49,508 bases of DNA from Prochlorococcus sp. AG-409-A19 (GTDB lineage Bacteria; Cyanobacteriota; Cyanobacteriia; PCC-6307; Cyanobiaceae): contig QCJH01000012.1 of NCBI GenBank assembly GCA_003216155.1, forward strand, positions 1-49,508. Direction: 5' to 3'. Under the pieces are notes generated by a model. The model saw only the letters and a list, made by a program, of their open reading frames with translations, did no database searches and had not been told where the DNA came from. Below are positions 8,699 through 17,374 of the stretch, piece after piece. Position 1 is the first letter of the stretch. The number at the start of each line of letters is the position of its first letter. Both the position numbers and the translations under genes were made by a program.

Positions 8699-9820
8699 TT
8701 ATATATTGTCTATTGAGTTGTAGCTAAATCTAGAGAATGAGAATTCATTTACTTGATTCCAGGTATAGATGTCTTGCCGAAAACTTTGCCATTTACCAAA
8801 GAGAGTGCGAAAACTTAAATCTTTTATAGAAATATCGGTGTAAATTTGAAAAGCTACTTCCCTTGCTGCTTTCAGAATGTCGTCGGTATAAGGGACTAGT
8901 TTGGTCCCTCCTTTTAATAGTCTTTGTAATGCTGCCCCATTGAGCGTGTCATAACGACTTAACATTTGAAGGTTGGCTTGATAACAAGCAGTTTTAAAAA
9001 TCTCTTGATATTCAATAGGTAGCTTATCCCAAGCATTTTTGTTGACTACTGCGGTCAAGGTTGGACCTGGTTCCCACCACCCTGGATAATAGTAAAAACT
9101 AGCGGCTCTTGATAAACCTAGTTTTTCATCGTCATAAGGCCCTGTCCATTCTGCGGCATCAATTGCTCCGCGGTCTAGTGCTAAATAGATTTCACCACCT
9201 GGTAGCACTTGTACATTTACTCCTAATTGAGCCATTACTTTTCCACCAAGTCCAGGGATGCGCATCTTGAGCCCTTGTAGGGAGTTCAAGCCATCTAGCT
9301 TTCGCTTGAACCATCCGCCCATTTGTGCGCCTGTGTTGCCTGCAGGGAAGCCAATAACTCCAAAGTCTGAATAGATCTGATTTAGCAATTCGTTTCCGCC
9401 TGCTTCATAGAGCCAGGAATTTTGTTGTTGTGCAGTGAGTCCAAAGGGTACAGAGGTCCCAAATGCAAAAGCTGGATTTTTTCCTATGTAGTAATAGCTG
9501 GCTGTATGGCCACATTCAACAGACCCTGATTGAACCGCATCTAGTACTTCAAGACCAGGAACTAATTCTCCTGCGGCATAAGGTTTGATTTGAAAATTGC
9601 CACCACTGAGCTCGTTGACTCTTTCACTAATTGTTTCTGCTCCTCCAAAGATTGTGTCAAGAGACAACGGCCAGCTTGTGGCCATACGCCACCGTATTTT
9701 GGGGCGCGCAAGACTTGTGCTTGCTTCCTCACGACGGATTGTGCAGGAGCTAATGACACCTGCTCCGAGGGCTGCTGTTACAGCCTTAGCACTAGTACCA
9801 AGTAGTTTCCGACGTTGCAT
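8699..9820 (-). CDS. TRAP transporter solute-binding protein (DctP/TakP type), probable Tat lipoprotein
   Basis: 373 residues. The N terminus has a twin arginine followed by a hydrophobic stretch (QRRKLLGTSAKAV) and a lipobox ISSC with Cys26, so export by Tat and lipid anchoring are likely. The body matches the TakP-like branch: LKMRIPG with the substrate-binding arginine, LPGGEIYLALDRGAIDAAEW and YYYPGWWEPGPT. In characterised TakP-like proteins these regions form a 2-oxoacid and metal site; related cyanobacterial TRAP systems have been tied to glutamate uptake. The ligand here is therefore probably a 2-oxo or amino acid, by inference. It is first in the TRAP operon. Confidence 0.92.
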   Translation of the reverse strand: MQRRKLLGTSAKAVTAALGAGVISSCTIRREEASTSLARPKIRWRMATSWPLSLDTIFGGAETISERVNELSGGNFQIKPYAAGELVPGLEVLDAVQSGSVECGHTASYYYIGKNPAFAFGTSVPFGLTAQQQNSWLYEAGGNELLNQIYSDFGVIGFPAGNTGAQMGGWFKRKLDGLNSLQGLKMRIPGLGGKVMAQLGVNVQVLPGGEIYLALDRGAIDAAEWTGPYDDEKLGLSRAASFYYYPGWWEPGPTLTAVVNKNAWDKLPIEYQEIFKTACYQANLQMLSRYDTLNGAALQRLLKGGTKLVPYTDDILKAAREVAFQIYTDISIKDLSFRTLFGKWQSFRQDIYTWNQVNEFSFSRFSYNSIDNI

Positions 9821-9999
9821 GTTGTTTTCTGTTTAGTCGGATCTTACGGGGAAAACCCAAGTTGAGAAATGGGATGAATGGTTTCAGAGTAATAATAGTA
9901 GGGGGCTAATCTTTTTTTGGTTGAATAAAGACTCTCAACTTGATTCCCTCTTGCATATTTAGTGTCAATCGTAAGAATATTAACTTTGAAAGTCGATAA

Positions 10000-10479
10000 T
10001 TATTTGATCCACCACCAATTTGTGAATGTTGCTGCTTGGCCAATTGTTAGGCCATTGTCATCCCAAATCGTCCAGATTCGAGCATTAGTGATAGCAAACC
10101 TTCGTCCTTTGCTATCTATTCGAACACCTTGATAATTGTTGACTGCTTTTGTGAGTAGTGCTTTCTTAAGATCTACTGCTCTTGATTTACGTTCGTCATT
10201 GGGCGCAGTTAATCTTGAAGGCATGCCTACCATTTCCTTCCAACTTCTTCTCCACAACTTGAGAGCTGACGCATTGACATAAATAATTTTCGGATCCTTG
10301 TTATCATCATGTGCAATAACTGGTAATGCAATTACGAATAGCTCTTGGCTCTTAAGTCTGTGAGCATCGTCTACTTTTTGATATTTAATGAGTTGTTGGT
10401 CAAACGCTTTCTGATGAGACAATAAAAGCCTATTCACCAATACTCTTTTTTCCATAGATAGCCAGGGAGCCTCAATCAC
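10000..10479 (-). CDS. MEKHLA-domain protein
   Basis: About 159 residues matching the MEKHLA domain, a PAS-related fold seen in plant HD-ZIP III regulators and in free-standing bacterial proteins of unclear function. Diagnostic segments are IIYVNASALKLWRRSWKEM, PSRLTAPNDE, NYQGVRIDSKGRRFAI and GQAATFTNWW at the C terminus. I chose the GTG at 10479, which overlaps the preceding stop codon by 8 nt; a TTG at 10515 would add 12 residues with a 44-nt overlap. It is the last gene of an operon with a SWIM protein and a SNF2 helicase. Whether it binds a ligand is unknown. Confidence 0.82.
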   Translation of the reverse strand: MIEAPWLSMEKRVLVNRLLLSHQKAFDQQLIKYQKVDDAHRLKSQELFVIALPVIAHDDNKDPKIIYVNASALKLWRRSWKEMVGMPSRLTAPNDERKSRAVDLKKALLTKAVNNYQGVRIDSKGRRFAITNARIWTIWDDNGLTIGQAATFTNWWWIK

Positions 10480-11368
10480 CAGCGGCCATAGCTTGGAGCA
10501 TTGCTTGCTGTCCAAAGACTTGCCCTTGTTCGCGTAAGTGATTGAGAAAATTTTGACGTGCTTGGGGGAAACGTGGTTCTTCTGCTAATGGAAGATCTCC
10601 TGCTGAATCTAATCCTGTATCTCCTTCCATAGAAGGTGTAATAACGACCAAATCAGAATCTAGGCTGGCTTTATAACTCCACCATAAGCTTGGATCTAAA
10701 ACTGCAGGGTGAGGGGGTACAGGCATTCCTGCATTGTTCTCAGAATTTGTTAATTCGTTTTCTGAAGCTAACTGTTCAGCGTGGTTTGCAAGCACTTTTC
10801 GGCGTTCTTCAGCAAGATCGGTGAGTAATTTTGTTCGTGTTCTACCTCTCAGTTGAAATAAGACAAAAGGATCTTCACTAAAGCGATCTCCCATGAGAAA
10901 GTAGATGGCACTGATGTGCTTACAAGGATTCGCTTTGTCTGGACAACTACATTCACTTCGTACTTCTTGTAATTTGAATGGGAATAGTCTTCGTCCACTA
11001 GCAGCAAAGGCTCTTTCGATATCTGATGGCATGATTCCAGCCAATAATTGGGCGGACCATCGAGCTTTTTGAGTTAATGCTTCAAGAACATATCCCCAAT
11101 CTTCGTCATTTAGTACATCCAGCCAAAGCTTCACTTTGTATGGCTCTTCATCCGTGCCTTGTACGCGAGCATGAACTCTTCTTCCTTCAAAACGAATAGA
11201 TGTGACATTTCCTTCACGAGCGTATGTCCAGGCTCTTTCAAGTCTCTTTTTGAAGCGATAGGAATTTATTAGTTCCATCCATTGCTCAACCCACCATGGT
11301 TGGTTCCCTAGCCCTTCTTCGCCTAACTCTGTTGATATTCCAGTGTTTTTGATGTTGTTATGAGTCAT
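10472..11368 (-). CDS. SWIM zinc-finger domain protein
   Basis: 298 residues. A SWIM-type zinc finger, C140-S-C142-x6-C149-K-H151, is clearly visible (ECSCPDKANPCKHISA). SWIM domains bind zinc and mediate DNA or protein contacts. The N-terminal part carries tryptophan-rich WWVEQWMELI and an RFKKRLERAWTYA segment typical of SWIM partners of bacterial SNF2 helicases; the C-terminal 90 residues look disordered and acidic. The ATG comes 5 nt after the SNF2 stop, so the two are surely co-expressed, and the protein probably works as an accessory to the helicase. The biological substrate is unknown. Confidence 0.9.
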   Translation of the reverse strand: MTHNNIKNTGISTELGEEGLGNQPWWVEQWMELINSYRFKKRLERAWTYAREGNVTSIRFEGRRVHARVQGTDEEPYKVKLWLDVLNDEDWGYVLEALTQKARWSAQLLAGIMPSDIERAFAASGRRLFPFKLQEVRSECSCPDKANPCKHISAIYFLMGDRFSEDPFVLFQLRGRTRTKLLTDLAEERRKVLANHAEQLASENELTNSENNAGMPVPPHPAVLDPSLWWSYKASLDSDLVVITPSMEGDTGLDSAGDLPLAEEPRFPQARQNFLNHLREQGQVFGQQAMLQAMAAGD

Positions 11369-11373
11369 GATTT

Positions 11374-14322
11374 TTAAGAGGATGCTTGGCTATCTAAGGA
11401 GACCAGTTCACGTAGCTGTTGCACTCCTAAACCCCCTAGCCAGTCTTCACCAGATCCAATTATGTCTTCTGCTAGACGTGACTTTTCCCGAATCATGCGA
11501 TCAATTTTTTCTTCTACGGATCCACTCGTAATGAATTTGTGCACCATCACTCTCTTGGCTTGACCAATTCTGTAGGCGCGGTCTGTTGCTTGATTTTCCA
11601 CGGCTGGATTCCACCATCGATCGATATGAAAAACATGACTAGCTCGCGTAAGGTTTAAACCTACTCCGCCAGCTTTTAGCGATAGGAGAAACAGTTGCGG
11701 TCCTCTTGGATCTTCTTGGAATCTATCTACCATTGCTTGACGTTCTATTTTACCAGTTCCACCATGAAGGAATGGGACATCAAAGCGCCATCTTTTTTTT
11801 AGGTAGATCTTGAGAAGGTGACCCCATTCAGCGAATTGAGTGAAAAGTAGTGCACGATCTCCTGCTTCGATAACTTCCTCCAGAATTTCTTCGAGACGTT
11901 GAAGTTTGCTTGAGCGTTGGATGAAGTCTTCATCAACATTTGCTTCCTTAAGTGCTAATGCTGGATGGTTACATATTTGCTTTAAGCGGGTTAAGAGACC
12001 GAGTATTTTCCCATGCTTTTGACCTCTAGGAGCTTGTGAAATTGTATCTAGTGTGTCTTCAACTGTTTTGCGATATAAAATTTGCTGCTCTTTACTTAGC
12101 CCTACCCATTCACTGAGCTCTACTTTTTCAGGTAGGTCGGAGATGATTGCTTTGTCGGTTTTTAATCTACGGAGAAGAAATGGACTAACCCGTGCTTTTA
12201 GATCACGTAGAGAGGACATATCGCCATAGCGTTCAATCGGTAGTTTGTAGCGTTGACGAAAGAAGTCTTCTTCGCCCAGAACTCTTGGATTCAGAAAGTC
12301 CATCAGAGCCCAAAGTTCACTAACGCGATTTTCTACTGGGGTTCCTGTTAGTGCTATACGGAAACGATTCCCTTTTCTTGCAAGAGCTATATCTCTCGCT
12401 GCTTGACTTTGTTTGGCATTTGGATTCTTAATCGCTTGTGCTTCATCTATGACGACTCCTTGCCAGTCGACAGTTTCTAGTAATTCGCTATCTCTTTGTA
12501 ATAGGCCATAACTAGTAAGTATTAGATCGATACCCTGGAGGGCTTTTGTTAACTGATTTGGATTGGAAGGACGCCGCGGTCCATAGTGTTCTTGTACTTT
12601 TAAGTCTGGCGTGAAAGCTAAGGCCTCGCGTTTCCAATTGGTCAGAACGGATGTAGGAGCTACAAGTAAAACAGGACGTTTTAATTCTTGTTCGGCCTTG
12701 AGGTGTTGAAGAAATGCCAGAAGTTGAATAGTTTTACCAAGACCCATATCGTCTGCAAGGCAGGCCCCTTGATCAAAACGATGCAGAAAGGCTAACCAGC
12801 CTAGGCCTCTTTCTTGGTATGGCCGCAATTGGCCGCTGAATCCGTCTGGTGCTGATAGAGGATCAGGTGCTTTTTGTTGATGATATTGTTCCAAGACTCC
12901 TTGTAGCCTTGGTCCTGCTTCAAAGTGATGAACTGGTAGGCGCATTAATGTATCGCCTTCTGTTGCGGTAAGTCTTAAAGCATCATCAAGACTTAGTTCT
13001 GGACTAGCAGTGCAAAATTGCTCTGCATTTTTTAAATCATTTGGACGTAATTCGATCCAAGCTCCTTTATGACGCACTAAAGGGCTTCTTTTCTCAGCAA
13101 GGCGTTCTAATTCTATTAATGTTAGCGTTACTCCTCCGATCATGAGTTCCCACTTCCAATCTAAGCTTTCTCCTAATGTGAAACCTCTAGAGCTTTTTGA
13201 AAGTTCGGCTTGAATTGCAAGACCTAGACGACTAGCTAAACCACCCGATAGGCTTGCAGGTAAGTCCACGCCAACACCAACATCTCGTAGTTGTTTTGAG
13301 GCTGTACGAACTAATACAAAAGCCTCAGCTGGTGTGAGCTGCATTGATTCAGGAGTCGCACTATCAAGACCTCGTTCCAGCGGCTCGAAAACCGTCAGTG
13401 CTCTCCCCATACCTTCTAGAAGAACTTCGCCAGGTTGTTCTACGCGTACTTCACCAAGTTGGAGGACTTGAGCCCCTGAGGCCCATGCTGTTGATGCAGG
13501 TACTTTGAGAGTGGGATCTTCTTCCGCTTGTAAGGCGAAGCGAAGTTCCCAAAGATCATCGTCTTGTGAAGGAGTAAAGAGTTCAAGGCATGCTCTAGCT
13601 GGGGCAACATTTCCAGCAACGCCTTCACGCCAATGATGGCTTGCTGTGGCAAGGCGCTCAGCTTCCTCATCTGTAATTCTAATAACACCACTCTCTGAAC
13701 CGAGAGCTTCTTCCCAAGCTGTTAGAAGTGGATCTAATCCTTCTAACTTGGCTTTAAAGCCTTTGCTTAATTCCAATTGTGGGAGCCAGCGACCACGGGC
13801 AATAAGGCTAAGAGCCCAACGTTGGAGATGACTCCACCAACGAAGTTCATCTCCTAAATCAGGGTTTTCACCAGATAAAGGGAGTGAGGAGAGCCATGTA
13901 GTTGCAGCACTAGGTTCAATTGCTAGACCTTGTACTTGCCATGGCCACCATTCAGTTTTTTGGGGTATAGGTTCCCCGGCTTGTAATGGAAGACCTGTCC
14001 AATCTGCTTGGTTTTCCAAGTCAACATTGGAGTCATCCAGCTGCTTTGTTTTTGCTTTTTTTGTGTTTTTGACTTTAATCGCTCGACTTGGCAGGGTTAG
14101 ACAGGCTGTGGCATCAATGATTCCTTCTGGTAGAAGGTCTTGCTCATTGAGCCATGTACGAAGATCTTTAGGGCTCAGAGTGAATGGATGTAAGGCAGGT
14201 GTGGCGCTAGGTCCTGCTGGAGTTGCTACCCGCCATGTATCAGCCCACACCAGTAGTGCTGGACGACCGGAACTGGTCGGAGTGCGGATGGCCGGAAGCC
14301 AAGTGGCGTGCAGGAGGCTCAT
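11374..14322 (-). CDS. SNF2-family DNA-dependent ATPase/helicase
   Basis: 982 residues. The C-terminal half is a full SNF2 motor: Walker A ADDMGLGKTIQ with K530, a DEAQ box in VVIDEAQAIKNP, TGTPVENR (motif III region), and motifs V-VI near GVGLNLTRASHVFHIDRWW and DRAYRIGQAKRV. The N-terminal half (about 1-480) resembles the SNF2-associated domain of bacterial HepA-like proteins. Such proteins remodel DNA or protein-DNA complexes using ATP; the cellular target is not known. The ATG at 14322 is the first good start. It leads an operon with the SWIM protein (5-nt gap) and the MEKHLA protein, and is divergent from alaS. Confidence 0.95.
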   Translation of the reverse strand: MSLLHATWLPAIRTPTSSGRPALLVWADTWRVATPAGPSATPALHPFTLSPKDLRTWLNEQDLLPEGIIDATACLTLPSRAIKVKNTKKAKTKQLDDSNVDLENQADWTGLPLQAGEPIPQKTEWWPWQVQGLAIEPSAATTWLSSLPLSGENPDLGDELRWWSHLQRWALSLIARGRWLPQLELSKGFKAKLEGLDPLLTAWEEALGSESGVIRITDEEAERLATASHHWREGVAGNVAPARACLELFTPSQDDDLWELRFALQAEEDPTLKVPASTAWASGAQVLQLGEVRVEQPGEVLLEGMGRALTVFEPLERGLDSATPESMQLTPAEAFVLVRTASKQLRDVGVGVDLPASLSGGLASRLGLAIQAELSKSSRGFTLGESLDWKWELMIGGVTLTLIELERLAEKRSPLVRHKGAWIELRPNDLKNAEQFCTASPELSLDDALRLTATEGDTLMRLPVHHFEAGPRLQGVLEQYHQQKAPDPLSAPDGFSGQLRPYQERGLGWLAFLHRFDQGACLADDMGLGKTIQLLAFLQHLKAEQELKRPVLLVAPTSVLTNWKREALAFTPDLKVQEHYGPRRPSNPNQLTKALQGIDLILTSYGLLQRDSELLETVDWQGVVIDEAQAIKNPNAKQSQAARDIALARKGNRFRIALTGTPVENRVSELWALMDFLNPRVLGEEDFFRQRYKLPIERYGDMSSLRDLKARVSPFLLRRLKTDKAIISDLPEKVELSEWVGLSKEQQILYRKTVEDTLDTISQAPRGQKHGKILGLLTRLKQICNHPALALKEANVDEDFIQRSSKLQRLEEILEEVIEAGDRALLFTQFAEWGHLLKIYLKKRWRFDVPFLHGGTGKIERQAMVDRFQEDPRGPQLFLLSLKAGGVGLNLTRASHVFHIDRWWNPAVENQATDRAYRIGQAKRVMVHKFITSGSVEEKIDRMIREKSRLAEDIIGSGEDWLGGLGVQQLRELVSLDSQASS

Positions 14323-14695
14323 AGCCGCGAGGCGGAAATCATGCGCGGGCCTCTTTGAAGCGGGAATGCGCTGTCAACAGCGACAACAACTCCAAAAGGA
14401 GTGCCTTTCACAATCATGCCAGGCAGAAGAACACCTGGTCATACGTAACTTTGAGCATAACTGGACTTACTGCTATGTAACAAGAACTCAGTAGTTCAAG
14501 TCATGTTATTTATGGCTGTTTTTCCATACATCAAAGATACATTAGCCCTTAAATAAAGGCTTTTGGCATGAACCATCACAGTTTATGTATGCCGAGTTGA
14601 GGCTGGGTCACTGAATTGGGTGGCGTTAACACCAACTTCTTTGGATCTGGAAAGGCGATCATGGATGTTGGACCATTTCTTAAGCTCATATCACT
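14323..14695. other. Divergent intergenic region, SNF2 helicase / alaS
   Basis: 373 nt between two divergent genes, so it must hold both promoters. I see no convincing gene, RNA gene, NtcA-type palindrome or strong hairpin here. Reading frames that cross it lack a supportable start and have implausible composition. Confidence 0.5.
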
Positions 14696-17359
14696 ATGTC
14701 CGTTGCACGAATGTCGGGCTCTGATAAGTCGCGACCTCGTACTGGGGAGGAGATTCGAAGTGCTTTTTTGGCGTTTTTTGCTGAAAGGGGTCATCAGGTC
14801 ATTCCTAGTGCGTCATTAATTCCTGACGATCCCACTGTTTTGCTCACAATCGCGGGAATGTTGCCTTTTAAACCAATTTTCCTTGGTCAGGAAGATCGCC
14901 CAGCACCAAGGGTTACGAGTAGTCAGAAATGTATTCGCACTAATGACATTGAGAATGTAGGTAGGACAGCTAGGCATCACACGTTTTTTGAGATGCTTGG
15001 TAATTTCTCTTTTGGGGATTATTTCAAAGAGCAGGCAATTCAATGGGCTTGGGAATTAAGCACAGAAGTTTTTCAACTAAATCCAAGGAATTTAGTAGTA
15101 AGTGTCTTTCGTGAAGATGAAGAGTCTGCTCAGATTTGGAAAGATGTAGTTGGGGTGAACCCTAAGCGCATAATTCGTATGGATGAAGCAGATAATTTTT
15201 GGGCTTCTGGCCCAACTGGTCCTTGTGGTCCTTGTTCTGAACTTTATTACGACTTCACTCCAGAACTCGGAGATCAAACAATTGACTTAGAGGATGATTC
15301 TCGTTTTATCGAGTTTTATAACTTAGTGTTTATGCAATACAACCGTGATGCGGAAGGTCAGCTCACGTCACTGGAGAGTCGCAATATTGATACTGGCATG
15401 GGACTTGAGCGTATGGCTCAGATTTTGCAAGAAGTTCCAAATAACTATGAAACGGATTTGATTTATCCGCTTGTTAAGCAAGCCGCAACTTTAGCAGGTA
15501 TTGACTACTTTAAAGTAGATAAAAATATGCAAACATCTCTAAAGGTAATTGGTGATCATAGTCGAGCTGTAACACAATTGATTTGTGATGGTGTGACCTC
15601 CAGTAATTTGGGGCGAGGATATGTTTTGCGACGTTTGATTCGGAGAGTTGTTCGGCATGGGCGGTTGTTAGGTATTGCAGGCCCTTTTCTTTCTCAGATG
15701 GGTGAGGCAGCAATTGATCTAATGAAGTTGGCTTATCCAGATTTATTGGCTCGTAGAGATTTAATTCTTCATGAGTTGCACCGTGAAGAAGTACGTTTTT
15801 TAGAGACTTTAGAGAGAGGGGAAAAATTGTTAGAAGATTTACTGGATAGTGAGCAGAAGGAAATTAATGGATTTCAAGCATTTGAGTTGTATGACACGTA
15901 TGGCTTTCCTATAGAACTCACGCAAGAAATTGCTCAAGAACGTGGCCTAAGGGTTGATAAAAAGGGATTTGATAAAGCGATGGAGAAACAGCGTCAGCGT
16001 GCCAAGGCAGCAGCTGTAAGTATTGACCTTACGCTTCAGGACACCATTGACCAGATAGTTAGTGACGTAAAGGAAACATGCTTTTATGGTTATGAAAAAT
16101 TAGAGGGTAGTGGCGTTGTTCAAGCATTAATTGTTAATGGCGAGAATAAAAAAAAGGCTCATATTGGCGATAATGTAGAGGTGATTTTAGATAGAACACC
16201 TTTTTACGGTGAAGGTGGAGGACAAGTTGGTGATCATGGCTTTTTAATTGCCGACGGTGTGAAAGTTGTAATTAGAGGAGTCATTAGGAGTCGTGGTGTA
16301 TTTATTCATAGTGGATGGGTGGAACAAGGGACTTTATTAGTTGGTAGTTCTGTGAATAGTTTTGTTGATTCAGTAAATCGTCGTCATGCTCAAGCCAATC
16401 ACACCGCTACACATTTATTGCAATCTGCTTTAAAACAGCTTGTTGACCCGTTGATTTCACAAGCAGGGTCCCTAGTAGATTTTGAGCGATTACGTTTTGA
16501 TTTTAATTGTACTCGAGCTGTTACAAGTGATGAGTTGGAGAAGCTTGAGGATCTTATTAATGGATGGATTTTAGAAGCGCATCCCCTGCAGATTGAGGAG
16601 ATGTCACTTCAAAAGGCTAAAGATGTTGGCGCGATTGCTATGTTCGGTGAAAAGTATTCAGATTTAGTTCGTGTTGTTCACGTCCCTGGTGTTTCGATGG
16701 AGCTTTGTGGTGGAACTCATGTTGTTAATACGGCTGAGATAGGCTTTTTTAAAATTGTCACTGAAAATGGAATTGCTGCTGGTATTCGTCGTATTGAGGC
16801 CGTTGCCGGTCTTGCGGCTTTCGATTATTTGAAAGAGCGTGATGCTTTGGTTAAACAGCTCAGTACTCGCTTTAAGGTTCAGCCAAGTGAGATTGTTGAA
16901 CGAGTCATTGCTTTACAAGAAGAAGTTAAGGATTTAAAAAAGATGCTTGGCAGTGCACGAGATGAACTTGCACTTTCCAAGGCATTGGCTTTAGCGGATC
17001 AAGCAATCTTGGTAGGGGATATCCAAGTCTTAGTGCAACGCCTTGATGGTTTAAATGGAAATGATTTGCAGCTTGCTGCTCAGGGTTTAGCAGAGAAGTT
17101 TGGAGAAACTGTGGTTGTCGTGCTGGGTGGTCTGCCTGACATTCAAGATCAGAAAAAGGTGATCCTTGTTGCTGCTTTTGGATCAGTGGCGGTTTCAAAA
17201 GGCTTTCATGCTGGAAAGTTTATAGGTGTAATTGCTAGGCATTGTGGCGGAGGGGGTGGTGGTCGGCCTCATTTGGCTCAAGCTGGTGGTCGGGATGGTT
17301 CGAAATTGGATGATGCTTTGCAAATTGCCGTAAAGAATTTCAAGACGGCTTTACTTTGA
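14696..17359 (+). CDS. alaS: Alanyl-tRNA synthetase
   Basis: 887 residues, the normal length for a bacterial AlaRS, which charges tRNA-Ala and edits mischarged serine and glycine. The class II catalytic core begins at RTGEEIRSAFLAFFAERGH; the motif TGPCGPCSE is present. The editing domain has the zinc-site pair HTATH (H569, H573) and CGGTH (C671, H675), both intact. The C-Ala domain ends with a glycine-rich GGGGGGRPHLAQAGG. The first ATG (14696) and the ATG five codons later are both possible starts; neither has a clear Shine-Dalgarno sequence. It converges on speA with 15 nt between stops. Confidence 0.98.
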   Translation: MSVARMSGSDKSRPRTGEEIRSAFLAFFAERGHQVIPSASLIPDDPTVLLTIAGMLPFKPIFLGQEDRPAPRVTSSQKCIRTNDIENVGRTARHHTFFEMLGNFSFGDYFKEQAIQWAWELSTEVFQLNPRNLVVSVFREDEESAQIWKDVVGVNPKRIIRMDEADNFWASGPTGPCGPCSELYYDFTPELGDQTIDLEDDSRFIEFYNLVFMQYNRDAEGQLTSLESRNIDTGMGLERMAQILQEVPNNYETDLIYPLVKQAATLAGIDYFKVDKNMQTSLKVIGDHSRAVTQLICDGVTSSNLGRGYVLRRLIRRVVRHGRLLGIAGPFLSQMGEAAIDLMKLAYPDLLARRDLILHELHREEVRFLETLERGEKLLEDLLDSEQKEINGFQAFELYDTYGFPIELTQEIAQERGLRVDKKGFDKAMEKQRQRAKAAAVSIDLTLQDTIDQIVSDVKETCFYGYEKLEGSGVVQALIVNGENKKKAHIGDNVEVILDRTPFYGEGGGQVGDHGFLIADGVKVVIRGVIRSRGVFIHSGWVEQGTLLVGSSVNSFVDSVNRRHAQANHTATHLLQSALKQLVDPLISQAGSLVDFERLRFDFNCTRAVTSDELEKLEDLINGWILEAHPLQIEEMSLQKAKDVGAIAMFGEKYSDLVRVVHVPGVSMELCGGTHVVNTAEIGFFKIVTENGIAAGIRRIEAVAGLAAFDYLKERDALVKQLSTRFKVQPSEIVERVIALQEEVKDLKKMLGSARDELALSKALALADQAILVGDIQVLVQRLDGLNGNDLQLAAQGLAEKFGETVVVVLGGLPDIQDQKKVILVAAFGSVAVSKGFHAGKFIGVIARHCGGGGGGRPHLAQAGGRDGSKLDDALQIAVKNFKTALL

Positions 17360-17374
17360 ACTTATGGGCATTTG

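Noticed and set aside
14027..14494. 155-codon plus-strand frame across the start of the SNF2 gene
   Set aside because: Covers the conserved N terminus of the SNF2 protein on the other strand and has random-looking, arginine- and cysteine-rich content.
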